Positions 16,417 through 29,209 of a stretch of DNA of 43,911 bases are shown here, piece by piece. Each line of letters opens with the position of its first letter. Position 1 is the stretch's first letter. Source of the DNA: an uncultured SAR86 cluster bacterium (GTDB lineage: Bacteria; Pseudomonadota; Gammaproteobacteria; Magnimaribacterales; AG-339-G14); the NCBI GenBank assembly GCA_902624765.1, contig CACNYO010000006.1, forward strand, positions 1 through 43,911. The letters run 5' to 3'. The notes under the pieces are model-generated. The model worked only from the letters and a program-made list of their open reading frames with translations. It was not told where the DNA came from and ran no database searches. A program made the translations under genes and the position numbers.

Positions 16417-18265
16417 GATAGGTAATTTCTTTTTAGTTTTTTCAATGATTAACAGTCTGCTTTTAGTAGCAACTGCTTTTGTCTTACCATCAGTTAGTGA
16501 GAGGTTTTTTTTATTGGCTAGTTTGGTATCTTTTTCTGCATTATTACTGAGTTTTGTAGCTTTAGAAATTTCTTTTTTGACCGATGACTTCAGCGTGTTG
16601 TACGTTGCTTCAAATTCTAATCCTAATTTGCCAATATATTTTAAATTTGCAGCTTTGTGGGGAGGTCATGAGGGATCGTTACTATTATTCCTCCTCATAT
16701 TGTCTGCATGGATTTTGACTTTTGTTATTTTTCATAATGATCATCGATATTCATCAGCTTTTATGAATGTTGTTCTTTTTGCTTTGCTTGCATTCACTGT
16801 ATTTTTGTCTAATCCCTTCGAAAGGTTACTTCCCATATCATCTATGTCTGGTTCCGATCTAAACCCATTACTACAAGATTTTGCGTTTACAATTCATCCG
16901 CCAATGTTGTATATGGGATATGCTGGATTGGTGATCCCATTCGGTATCGGTATGAGTTTTCTCTTAAACCAAAAGTCTATCAAACAGCTTGAACCAATAA
17001 GATCATGGTCTGTTGTTTCTTGGGCATTTTTAACTCTTGGAATTTCTCTTGGAAGTTGGTGGGCTTACTATGAGCTTGGTTGGGGAGGTTGGTGGTTTTG
17101 GGATCCTGTAGAAAACTCTGCTTTGATTCCTTGGCTGCTTTGCACTGCTCTTATTCATTCCTCAGTAGCAACTAATTCAAGACAAATTTTTATTAATTGG
17201 ACTCTTTCTCTTACAATTCTCTCACTAGCTGGAAGTCTTTTGGGAATGTTTCTTGTAAGATCAGGAATCATCACATCTGTTCACTCTTTTGCTTTAGATC
17301 CAGACAGAGGCATATTTCTTTTATTTATTTGTTTTTTGATAATTATTTTAGGATTTTCATTATTTTTTTTAAAAAGCTTCAAAAGAGATTCAAAAATTGA
17401 AATGAGTATTTACTCAAGAGAGTTTATGTTTTTTATGAATAATGCATTTCTAGTTGCTCTTTCTGGCATTGTTCTTCTTGGTACTATTTATCCAATTATT
17501 TATGAAATTTTTTCTGGTGGAGATCAGATCACTGTTGGAGCTCCATACTTCAATATGGTTACTGTTCCTTTTGCTCTTGTCCTATTATTTTTTCAAGCAA
17601 TGGGTCCTTTAACAAAGTGGGGAGGTAAAAAGATCGATTCTATGAAAACAATTTTAATGATCGTAATTTCAAGCATCTTCTTAAGTTTTTTAATTTCAGA
17701 GATATTCTTTTCCTTCTCTTTTTATGAATTTATCGGGAATATAATTGTATTGATTTTAATTCAATCACTTATTCTCTTAATCTCAAAAAGTTTTAGCTCT
17801 GGGAACAAAACAAATTTATCAATGATTCTTGGGCACCTTGGTATCGCAATTTTGACCTTCGGAATTACTGTTTCGTCATTAAATTCAATAGAAAAGGAAT
17901 TTATATTAAAAAAGAATGAATCTGTCTCATTAGGTTCATCAACAATTACTTTGGAACAAACCCAGACAGTAAAAGAAGATAATTATTATGGTGATAGAGT
18001 GACATTTACTTATCAAGAAAAAGATAGAATTTTGAAGCTTTATCCTGAAAGAAGATTTTATCCAGCTTCAAGAATGGAAACTTCTGAAGCAGGAATTTCT
18101 CCTTCAATTTATAAAGACGTATATATTTCATTGGGACAGAAAATTAGTGAAAATACATGGGCTGCAAAGGTGCAAATTAAACCTTTAGTACGTTTAATTT
18201 GGTTGGGAGCAATAATAATGTTTCTAGCAGGATTATTCGCAAGGATCAGAGTCAAATTGAGATGA
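16406..18265 (+). CDS. ccmF: Cytochrome c haem lyase CcmF
   Basis: A large WWD-family membrane protein, 619 residues, that attaches haem to the CXXCH sites of apocytochromes together with CcmH. Family features are AALWGGHEGSLLLFLLILS, FTIHPPMLYMGYAGLVIPF (haem-ligating His), ELGWGGWWFWDPVENSALIPWL (tryptophan-rich motif) and GMFLVRSGIITSVHSFALDPDRGIF (second His). A C-terminal periplasmic domain precedes the last span. It overlaps ccmE by 11 bases and ccmG by ATGA. It is somewhat shorter than the usual 640-660. Confidence 0.97.
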   Translation: MIPEIGNFFLVFSMINSLLLVATAFVLPSVSERFFLLASLVSFSALLLSFVALEISFLTDDFSVLYVASNSNPNLPIYFKFAALWGGHEGSLLLFLLILSAWILTFVIFHNDHRYSSAFMNVVLFALLAFTVFLSNPFERLLPISSMSGSDLNPLLQDFAFTIHPPMLYMGYAGLVIPFGIGMSFLLNQKSIKQLEPIRSWSVVSWAFLTLGISLGSWWAYYELGWGGWWFWDPVENSALIPWLLCTALIHSSVATNSRQIFINWTLSLTILSLAGSLLGMFLVRSGIITSVHSFALDPDRGIFLLFICFLIIILGFSLFFLKSFKRDSKIEMSIYSREFMFFMNNAFLVALSGIVLLGTIYPIIYEIFSGGDQITVGAPYFNMVTVPFALVLLFFQAMGPLTKWGGKKIDSMKTILMIVISSIFLSFLISEIFFSFSFYEFIGNIIVLILIQSLILLISKSFSSGNKTNLSMILGHLGIAILTFGITVSSLNSIEKEFILKKNESVSLGSSTITLEQTQTVKEDNYYGDRVTFTYQEKDRILKLYPERRFYPASRMETSEAGISPSIYKDVYISLGQKISENTWAAKVQIKPLVRLIWLGAIIMFLAGLFARIRVKLR

Positions 18266-18768
18266 AAATTTATCCTCTCCTTACAATCTTGATAGTTTTA
18301 TCCTTTTTCGGACTTTTTCTTTTTCAATTATTTTCAAATCCTTCTACCTATGAGTTTAAAGAAAAGAAATTAATACCTTTTGATTCAAATCTTCTTAACG
18401 GCGATCCCTATACAAGTGATGATCTCAAGAACGATTCTCTTTCTTTGCTTAATGTCTGGGCAACTTGGTGCGTGGGTTGTAGATTAGAACATACCTACTT
18501 AATGGAGTTGGAAAGAAAAGGAATTACAATCATTGGAATCAACTATAAAGACGAAAAAGAAAAAGCCTTCAAATGGCTTGATCAATTCGGGAATCCATAT
18601 CAGCAAAATGTATTCGACGATCAGGGTGAGATAGGATTCTTGCTTGGGGTCTCTGGGGCACCAGAAACTTTTGCTATAAAAGATGGTAATTCTATTGTCA
18701 TGCACCATGTAGGGGTGCTGGATGATAAGGTTTGGAAAAGTAAATTTGCTCCTTTATTTGAGAAATGA
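18262..18768 (+). CDS. ccmG: Thiol:disulfide oxidoreductase CcmG/DsbE
   Basis: A membrane-anchored periplasmic thioredoxin-fold protein, 168 residues, that reduces apocytochrome c cysteines before haem attachment. The N-terminal anchor covers about residues 5-25. The active site is WATWCVGCRLEH (Cys70 and Cys73). The cis-proline region is SGAPETFAIKDG, with the family's acidic-loop context (GINYKDEKEKAFKWLDQFG). The start at 18262 overlaps the ccmF stop by ATGA; an earlier in-frame ATG at 18199 would lie well inside ccmF. Confidence 0.95.
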   Translation: MKIYPLLTILIVLSFFGLFLFQLFSNPSTYEFKEKKLIPFDSNLLNGDPYTSDDLKNDSLSLLNVWATWCVGCRLEHTYLMELERKGITIIGINYKDEKEKAFKWLDQFGNPYQQNVFDDQGEIGFLLGVSGAPETFAIKDGNSIVMHHVGVLDDKVWKSKFAPLFEK

Positions 18769-19145
18769 GATTTTTCGTATTTTTTCTAATTATTTCTCCA
18801 TTAATTTTTTCTAAGGATGAAATCCAAACATACAACTTCAAAAATGATTTTGACGAAAAAAGATTCTACTCTCTTCAAAAAGAAGTGAGCTGTCCTCTAT
18901 GCGAAGGATCTAGTATTGCGGGATCAAATGCCCCCATAGCAGTTGATATAAAAAATAAAATTTATTTGGACATCGTTAAGGGAAAATCAAACGAAGAGAT
19001 ATTGACTAACTTGAGGGATATATTTGGCAATGATGTAACTTATAAACCTACATTTGAGAATAATATGATTCTTTGGTTTCTTCCAGTTGTTCTACTGCTA
19101 GCAATTGTGTTTGCTGCAAGAATTTTCTTAAAAAAAAATGCCTAA
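18765..19145 (+). CDS. ccmH: Cytochrome c maturation protein CcmH (N-terminal-type)
   Basis: A periplasmic thiol-redox subunit of the haem lyase, 126 residues: signal peptide, a three-helix domain with the redox motif VSCPLCEGSS (the family has RCPxCQ), KSNEEILTNLRDIFGNDVTYKP, then a C-terminal membrane anchor (MILWFLPVVLLLAIVFAARIF). It is the short CcmH form, with the TPR part encoded separately downstream. It overlaps ccmG and the next gene by a few bases. Confidence 0.95.
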   Translation: MRFFVFFLIISPLIFSKDEIQTYNFKNDFDEKRFYSLQKEVSCPLCEGSSIAGSNAPIAVDIKNKIYLDIVKGKSNEEILTNLRDIFGNDVTYKPTFENNMILWFLPVVLLLAIVFAARIFLKKNA

Positions 19146-19719
19146 GAGTTATAAGATCTTTGCATTTTCATTAATACTATCTCTGTTAGTTTATTATTCC
19201 TTCTTCGGGCAAGAAAATATTCAAAAACTAGGCTTTCAAAAAGATTTGCAATTAAATTTTATTGAAGATGCTTCCATAGAGGATAAGAAATCTAAGATAG
19301 AGAGCATAATTGACCTCTCTAGTGATAATCCTGCTCAAGTCTATTTTCTGGCAAATTATTTATTTGATAAATCTGAGTATTCTTTAGCCTCTAGGACGCT
19401 TGAATTTTTTATTATTAATTTTCCTACAGATGTAGATGCTGAAGTAATGGCGTTAACAGCTGAAACAAAATATTTGTCTAATAATCAAATATTTAATGAT
19501 GATATAGAAAGTTTAATAACTCGATCTTTAGAAAAGGATCCTGCTAACGTCCGAGCTTTAATTTTAAAAGGTCTAAAGCAAACGCTTGATGAAAATTATA
19601 AAGATGCGCTGAAATCTTGGTCAATTGCTTTTGAATACTCAGATGATCCTGACCAGAAAAGAATAATCATGATTGGAATGAGCAATGCATTAAAACAACT
19701 TGAGACCATTGAAAGGTAA
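19138..19719 (+). CDS. TPR-containing protein in the CcmI position
   Basis: A 193-residue protein with an N-terminal membrane anchor (IFAFSLILSLLVYYSFF) and a soluble domain with TPR-like helical repeats (NPAQVYFLANYLFDKSEYSLASRTLEFF and NVRALILKGLKQTLDENYKDALKSW). Overlap with ccmH and position at the end of the ccm operon suggest it holds apocytochrome c, like CcmI/NrfG. It is much shorter than canonical CcmI (about 400 residues) and appears to have one anchor only. The assignment is contextual. Confidence 0.78.
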   Translation: MPKSYKIFAFSLILSLLVYYSFFGQENIQKLGFQKDLQLNFIEDASIEDKKSKIESIIDLSSDNPAQVYFLANYLFDKSEYSLASRTLEFFIINFPTDVDAEVMALTAETKYLSNNQIFNDDIESLITRSLEKDPANVRALILKGLKQTLDENYKDALKSWSIAFEYSDDPDQKRIIMIGMSNALKQLETIER

Positions 19720-19778
19720 ATAAAACATACTAATAAAGCTATAAATTAGATAAAATATACAAACTTTTCTTTAAATAG

Positions 19779-22204
19779 ATGAGGCTTAAACACATTAGCC
19801 TTTCTGGCTTCAAATCTTTCGTGGATCCCACGAGAATACCTTTCCCCTCGGATATGTCAGCGGTTGTTGGTCCTAATGGTTGTGGTAAATCAAATATTAT
19901 CGATGCTGTTAGATGGGTTCTAGGAGAAGGCTCTGCCAAAAATCTAAGAGGGGATAGCATGTCAGATGTTATTTTTAATGGTTCTGTTGCTAGACCAGCT
20001 TCGTCAAGAGCCTCTGTTGAATTAGTCTTTGATAATTCTTCGGGAAGGCTAGGTGGAGAATATTCTAGTTACGCCGAAATTTCCGTCAAAAGACAAGTTG
20101 ATCATGAAGGCTTATCTTCTTATTACTTAAATGGATCCTCTTGCAGAAGAAAAGACATTACTGATATTTTCTTGGGCACTGGGCTTGGACCCAGAAGCTA
20201 TGCGGTAATCGAACAAGAAATGGCAACAAAGCTGATTAGCTCTAAACCAGAAGAATTACGCTCACACATTGAAGAAGTTGCCGGGATATCAGTTTACAAA
20301 GAAAGAAGAAAAGAAACTGAAAGTAGGATCAGAAAAACGAAAGAAAATTTAGATCGCGTTAATGATTTAAAAAATGAAATTGATAGAAATCTCTTGAAAC
20401 TCAAACAACAAATTAAATCAGCAGAAAAGTATGATTTTGCTAAACAAAATTTAAAAAAATTTAGATCTCTAAAACTAGCATCAAATTGGCTTGCATCTTC
20501 AGAAAAAGTTAAAGAAATGGAACTTAATGAGAAGAGACAAGAAATTGAGATACAAAAGAAGATTTCTGAGAAAGAAAAAATCAATACTCGAATAGAAGAA
20601 GCAAGAAATAATCAGTCTAATTTGCTATTACAAATTGAAAAAATGCAGGAATCTTTCTATAGCAGTGGAGCCGAGATATCTAAATCTGAGCAAGAGTTAA
20701 TTTCTTTAGAAGAGAGAGTAGTTTCGACAAACAATGAAATAGAATCCATAGATAAAAAAATTATTTCTCTAAATTCAAATATAAATTTTGAGAAGAATGC
20801 AATTGATAAAATCAGAAATTCTTTAGAAGGGGAGGCTAATAGTTTAGAAGAAGCTAAAAATGATTTTGAAAGACTTCAAATTTCAAGCTCGCCTGAAGAA
20901 TTCTTGGACAAATTATTAAGCGATATTGGAAGTCTGATTGTAAAAATAAAAAATCTATCAGAGGGTAATAATTTTGAGAACGAACTTAGAGAAGTTTTAA
21001 GTGATTCAGCCAACATTCAAAGCGGCCTTTCAAGGTATAAGGCAGAATTTAAAAATATTAGTGCCGCTGAAAAAGGAGCTTTGAATGAGAAAAGAGAGAA
21101 ATATACAAGAGCTATTCAAGAAGTTGCAAATAAAAATCTAGAAATCAGTAAATTAGAAGGAGCCATTCACTCGAAACAAAAAGAGATAGAAACTTTTCAA
21201 AACAAGACTAAAGAACTCTCTCAATCCAGAGAGTCACTCATGGGCCCTATAAATGAAATAAAAGAGGAAATTAAACCGCTCCTTGATAAAAGATCAGGTA
21301 ATCAAAACGAACTAACATCGTTAAGAAATAATTTTGAAAGAACAAATGAAGTAATAAGAACGTTAGAAAAGAATCTGAATACAGAGGAAATTAAGATTGA
21401 AGAATTAAAATCGCTTTCAAATTCATCTGTTGTTGAAAAACAAAAATTTATAACTGAAGCAGAGATATTACAAAAACAGATTCAATCTGAATATGGAGAA
21501 TTACAAACAGTTCTTGATAAGCTACAACCAGAATTTAATTTAGCTTTCATAGAAAATGAGATTGAAAGATTCAACAAGCAGATTGAGTCAATTGGACCAA
21601 TTAATTTGGCAGCAAAGGAAGAATTTAAGATTGAAGAAGAACGAAATCAAGAAATACAAAACCAACTAAATGAATTAAATAAAGCAATTGATACTTTACA
21701 AAGCGCCATAAAAAAAATCGATCAAGAATCTAGAACAAAATTTCAAGATACTTTAGATAGTGTAAATGCCGAAATTGCTAAGCTATTTCCAAAGCTTTTT
21801 GGAGGGGGGCATGCAAAACTTGAGTTAATCGGAGAAGATGTCTTGGAGTCGGGAGTGGTTTTGAAAGCAATGCCTCCAGGCAAAAAAAATGTCTCAGTTT
21901 CCCAACTCTCTGGAGGAGAGAAAGCTATGAGTGCAATTGCTATGGTGTTTTCTTTCTTCTCCCTAAATCCTTCACCGTTTTGTATACTAGATGAAATTGA
22001 TGCACCTCTGGATGACTTAAATACCTTCCGTTACATTTCAATGGTTGAAGAAATGTCCAAAAAGATTCAATTTATCTATATTACTCATAACAAAATCTCA
22101 ATGGAGAAAAGTAAACATCTCATGGGCATCACCATGGAAGAAGCAGGAGTCTCAAGACTTGTATCTGTTGATGTAGAGGAAGCTTTAAGCCTAGCAGTTA
22201 ACGA

Positions 22205-22208
<4 letters not shown>
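19779..22208 (+). CDS. smc: Short SMC-family chromosome-segregation ATPase, hinge apparently absent
   Basis: SMC proteins form rings that compact and align replicated DNA. The N-terminal ATPase half is normal: LSGFKSFVDPT, Walker A GPNGCGKS (residues 31-38), and PEELRSHIEEVAGISVYKERRKETE at about 155-180. The C-terminal half has the signature QLSGGEKAMSA and Walker B CILDEIDAPLDD. Between them lies mainly coiled coil. The protein has only 809 residues against about 1150-1190, and I find no hinge domain; a non-coiled stretch at about 367-410 (SSSPEEFLDKLLSDIG) is the only break. It overlaps zipA by ATGA, and smc-zipA-ligA is a conserved gammaproteobacterial order, so it should be the orthologue. 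Confidence 0.92.
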
Positions 22209-25450
<3,242 letters not shown>

Positions 25451-25451
25451 A

Positions 25452-26000
25452 ATGAAGTATTATTCTTACATGATTTTTAAAAATATAGTTTTAACTCTAA
25501 TAACTGTTCTATTGACTCTTAGCTGCTCAATGACTGTTCCTGTGTATTCAGACCAATTTGAGAGTTTTAATCCGAGCTCTTATGGATCTTTTAGATTCAT
25601 CAAGCCTGAGCCCTTTTCAGATACTTCTGATATTTCCGAAAATCCCGTAATACTTACAAGAATATCTAGGTCTATTCTTGGGTCGTTAGAAAACCTTTCT
25701 TTAGATGAAGATCAAGCAAATCCTGATCTTGAAATATCTTTTGCTTATGGTTCAAAGGATGATTACAGATATCGACCTACATCTTTTGGATTTCAATACA
25801 GAAGGCATCCTTTTTACAATGATACTTTTTATAATTACGTGCCTTCCAAAGAGTTTAGGCTTGCTATCTATGTAAAAGAATCAAGTTCCCAGGAAGTAGT
25901 TTGGTATGGTTCAACAAGATTGCCGAAATCTTATTCTTCTGACCAAGGAATGATTGATGCAGCGGTCGAAAGAATATTCAGCTCTTATCCAAAGAGCTGA
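25452..26000 (+). CDS. DUF4136-type lipoprotein
   Basis: A 182-residue lipoprotein with a lipobox near residue 25 (LTLSC). The mature part, YSDQFESFNPSSYGSFRF, ISRSILGSLENLSLDEDQANPDLEISFAYGSKDDYRYRP and RLAIYVKESSSQEVVWYGSTRLP, matches the pattern of DUF4136 lipoproteins, whose function is unknown. It starts one base after the SLT-lipoprotein gene and its stop codon lies in a terminator hairpin. Confidence 0.8.
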   Translation: MKYYSYMIFKNIVLTLITVLLTLSCSMTVPVYSDQFESFNPSSYGSFRFIKPEPFSDTSDISENPVILTRISRSILGSLENLSLDEDQANPDLEISFAYGSKDDYRYRPTSFGFQYRRHPFYNDTFYNYVPSKEFRLAIYVKESSSQEVVWYGSTRLPKSYSSDQGMIDAAVERIFSSYPKS

Positions 26001-26011
26001 ATATCTCTTTT
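25974..26011. terminator. Hairpin terminator shared by convergent genes
   Basis: A perfect 13-bp stem (25974-25986 with 25992-26004) with a 5-base loop is followed on the plus strand by CTCTTTTA. It contains the last codons and stop of the DUF4136 gene and lies 6 bases before the stop of the convergent acyl-CoA dehydrogenase. The T-tract is modest on both strands. Confidence 0.72.
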
Positions 26012-26016
26012 ATCGT

Positions 26017-27267
26017 CTAGTTTTTTGAACCAGATGGGATTTCATTGAATGGTACAGTCTTATCGACTCTAACATCCTGTGGCATGCCCAGAACTTGCTC
26101 AGCAATAATATTTCTGAGAATTTCATCCGTACCACCCGCGATTCTGATTAATGGAGCTCCAAGTAGACTGCCTTGAAAAAGAGCTCTGATATCATCTTTG
26201 TCATCTGATTTGATGATAGAAGCGTTATCCATAAGATCCATTCCAAAATTCGCTATATCTTGAAGTTTATTCGCGCTAACGATTTTAGTTATAGAAGCAT
26301 CTGGACCAGGAGTATCACCTCTTGAAAGGGCAGAGATGTTTCTCATTTTTGTATATTTCAATCCTGCATACTCACAATACCAATCTGCTAGTTTTTCTCT
26401 AACTCCACCGTTACTGATGGCATTCTCACCATTAAAGTCACTTTCTTTAGTCAATTCAAAAATTTCTTGAAAATCGACACCCGACGCATCTCCAACAGCT
26501 AATCTCTCATTCATAAGAGTAGTAAGAGCAACTTTCCATCCATCTCCAACTTCACCTAATCTCTGAGAATCAGGAATTTTGACATCAGTGAAATAAACTT
26601 CATTAAAGTTAGCTCCACCGGTGATTTGTCTTATTGGTCTCACTTCTATTCCAGGAGATTTCATATCTAAAAAGAAGTAGGTCAATCCTTTATGCTTGGG
26701 AGCATTGAAGTCACTTCTTGTGACAAGAATTGCATAATCACTGTAATGAGCACCCGATGTCCATACTTTTTGACCATTTATTGTCCAAGTATCACCATCC
26801 AATTCAGCTTTGGTTTTAATTCCAGCAAGGTCTGAACCTGCGCCTGGCTCACTAAAAAGCTGACACCATATTTCTTGTCCTTTTGCCATTGGCGGAAGGT
26901 ATTGTTTTTTCTGCTCTTCAGTTGCATATAGCATCATGGTTGGACCTGCCATACCTTGCCCGATTTCATGGAAACCTCCAGGAACTTTATACTTACTCTC
27001 CTCTTGAGCCCAAATTACTCTTTCGATTGCCGTAGCATCTCTGCCTCCGTATTCTTTAGGCCAATGAAGACAAGCCCAGCCAGCTTCATATTTTTTGGTC
27101 ATCCAATCTTTAGCATCTTGAAGGGCACTAGATTCGCCACCTTCTCCAGTCATTTCTGCTGGACGGTAAACGTCACGAGAATGCTCTTTCTTTTCTGCGT
27201 TTGCACTTAGCCAATCAGAGGCTTCCTTTCTAAATTTTGCTTCTTCAGCGGTATCATTAAAATCCAT
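26017..27267 (-). CDS. Acyl-CoA dehydrogenase family protein (subunit of a tandem pair)
   Basis: A 416-residue flavoprotein of the acyl-CoA dehydrogenase fold. Visible motifs are CQLFSEPGAGSDLAGIKTKAE (flavin/substrate motif), WTINGQKVWTSGAHYSDYAILVTRSD, GGANFNEVYFTDVKIPDS and LMNERLA. Near the C-terminus IAGGTDEILRNIIAEQVLGMP occupies the place of the usual YEGTSEIQ, so the MCAD-type catalytic Glu is replaced by Gly. It is paired with a second dehydrogenase immediately upstream (15-base gap), like the two-gene acyl-CoA dehydrogenases of sterol side-chain breakdown. A ribosome site (AGGAG) precedes the ATG. Confidence 0.92.
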   Translation of the reverse strand: MDFNDTAEEAKFRKEASDWLSANAEKKEHSRDVYRPAEMTGEGGESSALQDAKDWMTKKYEAGWACLHWPKEYGGRDATAIERVIWAQEESKYKVPGGFHEIGQGMAGPTMMLYATEEQKKQYLPPMAKGQEIWCQLFSEPGAGSDLAGIKTKAELDGDTWTINGQKVWTSGAHYSDYAILVTRSDFNAPKHKGLTYFFLDMKSPGIEVRPIRQITGGANFNEVYFTDVKIPDSQRLGEVGDGWKVALTTLMNERLAVGDASGVDFQEIFELTKESDFNGENAISNGGVREKLADWYCEYAGLKYTKMRNISALSRGDTPGPDASITKIVSANKLQDIANFGMDLMDNASIIKSDDKDDIRALFQGSLLGAPLIRIAGGTDEILRNIIAEQVLGMPQDVRVDKTVPFNEIPSGSKN

Positions 27268-27281
27268 TTAGTACTCCTAAA

Positions 27282-28391
27282 TTATTGAGGTAAATTACTT
27301 CTTTCAATCGAAGAAACAAGCTTATCTTTCCATAAACTTTGCCCGCCTATGTTAGCAGATAATAATCTTGCTCTTCTATAAAAGAGGTGACAATCAAATT
27401 CCCAAGTAGCACCCATTCCACCGTGAGTCTGGATGTTTTCTTTGGAACATTCATAAAAAGCTTTTGTTGCACTTACTCTTGCAGTAGCAGCAGCAACAGG
27501 AAGTTCTGGTGCGTCGTTACCTAAAGCCCAAGCGCCAAAGTAACAGTTTGATCTAGCCAGAGTAAGAGAAATATACATATCAGCTAATTTATGTTTTATT
27601 GCTTGGAAAGAACCTATTTGCCTACCAAAGGCGTATCTTCCCATAGCATATTCTTTTGCCATATTCATTGATGCTTCAGCTCCACCAACTTGTTCAAACG
27701 CAAATAAGACAGCTGCTTGATTCAAAAGCTTTTCTATTGCTTCTGAAGAAGAATCTTCAATAATCTTTGCATCTACATCTTTAAAGCTTATGTTTGCATA
27801 GGAACGTGAACCATCAAAACACTCGGCTTTTGAAACTTCTACACCTTTGCTGTCAGCATCTACTAAAAAAAGTCCAACCTTATCTCCGCTTTTAGCTGAA
27901 ACGACAAATAGATTCGCAATATCTCCGTCTGGGACCGCAATCTTTTCTCCACTCAACTTTCCATTTTGAAAAGTTGTTTTAGCATTATCAGACGTGGGTG
28001 TTCCTAGTTCTTCAGAGTGTGCAAATGTTCCAATCATCTCTCCAGCAGCAAGTTTTGGGAGGTATTCATTTTTTACATCATCATTAGACGAGTTAATGAT
28101 CGCAGTGGTAGCTAAATAGACGCTCGAAGAATATGGAATTGGAGCAATTGCTCTTCCCATTTCCTCAGCGACCACACAAAGCTCAAGAAATCCAAGCCCA
28201 ATACCGCCGTGTTCTTCTGGAATTGTTATAGCTGTAAGACCCATCTCAACAACTTTATTCCATAAATCTTTATCAAAATTTTCATCGCCTTCTAAAATAT
28301 TTCTATTCCTTTTAACGGAATCTTCTTTTTCAAAAAGTTTTCTCACTTCTTCTTTCATGACCAACTGGTCATCGGAAAACTCAAAATTCAT
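27282..28391 (-). CDS. Acyl-CoA dehydrogenase family protein (second subunit of the pair)
   Basis: A 369-residue acyl-CoA dehydrogenase-fold protein: LRDxVRKxLE-like N-terminus (DQLVMKEEVRKLFEKED), ITIPEEHGGIGLGFLELCVVAEEMGRAIAP, FAHSEELGTPTS, then YAFGRQIGSFQAIKHKLADM and NIQTHGGMGATWEFDCHLFYRRARLL. The segment expected to hold the catalytic Glu reads SANIGGQS, so it is again absent. First gene of a two-gene operon, with ribosome site GGAGG 4 bases before the ATG. The two proteins may form a heteromeric enzyme; this is inferred from gene pairing and residue loss. Confidence 0.91.
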   Translation of the reverse strand: MNFEFSDDQLVMKEEVRKLFEKEDSVKRNRNILEGDENFDKDLWNKVVEMGLTAITIPEEHGGIGLGFLELCVVAEEMGRAIAPIPYSSSVYLATTAIINSSNDDVKNEYLPKLAAGEMIGTFAHSEELGTPTSDNAKTTFQNGKLSGEKIAVPDGDIANLFVVSAKSGDKVGLFLVDADSKGVEVSKAECFDGSRSYANISFKDVDAKIIEDSSSEAIEKLLNQAAVLFAFEQVGGAEASMNMAKEYAMGRYAFGRQIGSFQAIKHKLADMYISLTLARSNCYFGAWALGNDAPELPVAAATARVSATKAFYECSKENIQTHGGMGATWEFDCHLFYRRARLLSANIGGQSLWKDKLVSSIERSNLPQ

Positions 28392-28468
28392 ATCTCCTCC
28401 ATATTTCTCAAAAAAAACATTTCATTGTAACCATCTATCATTAGAATGTAATCCCATATAACTTATAT

Positions 28469-29098
28469 ATGGAAAATAATTCTAAAAATATTAGACCTTA
28501 TAAAGATCTGTCTTCAAGGAAGATTTCTGCATCTTCTTCGATAAGTTTATCGAGTCTTTTAGTTCCTTTAATACTCATTGTTGTAGTAATTTTAAGCACA
28601 GTCTTCATAAGCTTGAACCAAAACAAACTCCAAAAAGAGATATCTGACGTTAATCTAAGGCTTTCAACTATGGAAAAAAATCAGGCAGATCTTGGAGAAA
28701 CTTCTCAGATAACATTGGAATCTCTGGAGCAAAATTTAAAAGATGCAAACTTTGAAATCAGAAAACTCTGGGATTTAAGTAATAAAAGAAACAGAAGAAA
28801 CATTGAAATCACCATGAAATCTCTGGAAACACTCCAAGAACAATCAGACGACATGGTCAAAAAATCGCAATTGAATGAGGAGTCTTTGAAAAGGCTTGCA
28901 TTATCTCTTGATAAAACAAGAAAACTCGTTGCAAGGATATCAGGAGCTGATAATTCCTTTGATCAAATCGAATCCAAAATAGCAGAAATTGAAGAGGCCA
29001 ATAAATCTAATATGGCTTTTAGAGAGCAGATAAGCGAGGCATTAATTCGGATTCAAGCAGACCTCAGCAGTTTAGAGATTGCTTTAGAGGATAAATAA
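28469..29098 (+). CDS. Membrane-anchored coiled-coil protein of unknown function
   Basis: A 209-residue protein: a Ser/Lys-rich cytoplasmic N-terminus, one membrane span at about residues 26-48 (SLLVPLILIVVVILSTVFISL), then long heptad-rich helices to the end (LQKEISDVNLRLSTMEKNQADLG, ESKIAEIEEANKSNMAFREQISEALIRIQADLSSLEIAL). I recognise no family. It is divergent from the dehydrogenase pair with a 77-base shared upstream region, and tRNA-Leu follows 18 bases after its stop. Confidence 0.82.
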   Translation: MENNSKNIRPYKDLSSRKISASSSISLSSLLVPLILIVVVILSTVFISLNQNKLQKEISDVNLRLSTMEKNQADLGETSQITLESLEQNLKDANFEIRKLWDLSNKRNRRNIEITMKSLETLQEQSDDMVKKSQLNEESLKRLALSLDKTRKLVARISGADNSFDQIESKIAEIEEANKSNMAFREQISEALIRIQADLSSLEIALEDK

Positions 29099-29116
29099 TT
29101 TATATTTACTTTCTAC

Positions 29117-29201
29117 GCGGATATGGTGGAACTGGTAGACACGCTAGATTTAGGTTCTAGTGCCGAAAGGTGTGGGGGTTCGACTCCCTCTATCCGCACC
29201 A
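29117..29201 (+). tRNA. tRNA-Leu (TAG anticodon)
   Basis: GCGGATA pairs with TATCCGC, followed by ACCA. The anticodon stem CTAGA/TCTAG holds the loop TTTAGGT, giving anticodon TAG. The long variable arm TGCCGAAAGGTGT and T arm GGGGG-TTCGACT-CCCTC fit tRNA-Leu. Confidence 0.97.
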
Positions 29202-29209
29202 AAGTAAAT

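Noticed and set aside
18199..18261. Earlier ATG for ccmG
   Set aside because: It lies deep in ccmF, and the ATGA-overlapping start at 18262 gives a normal signal anchor.
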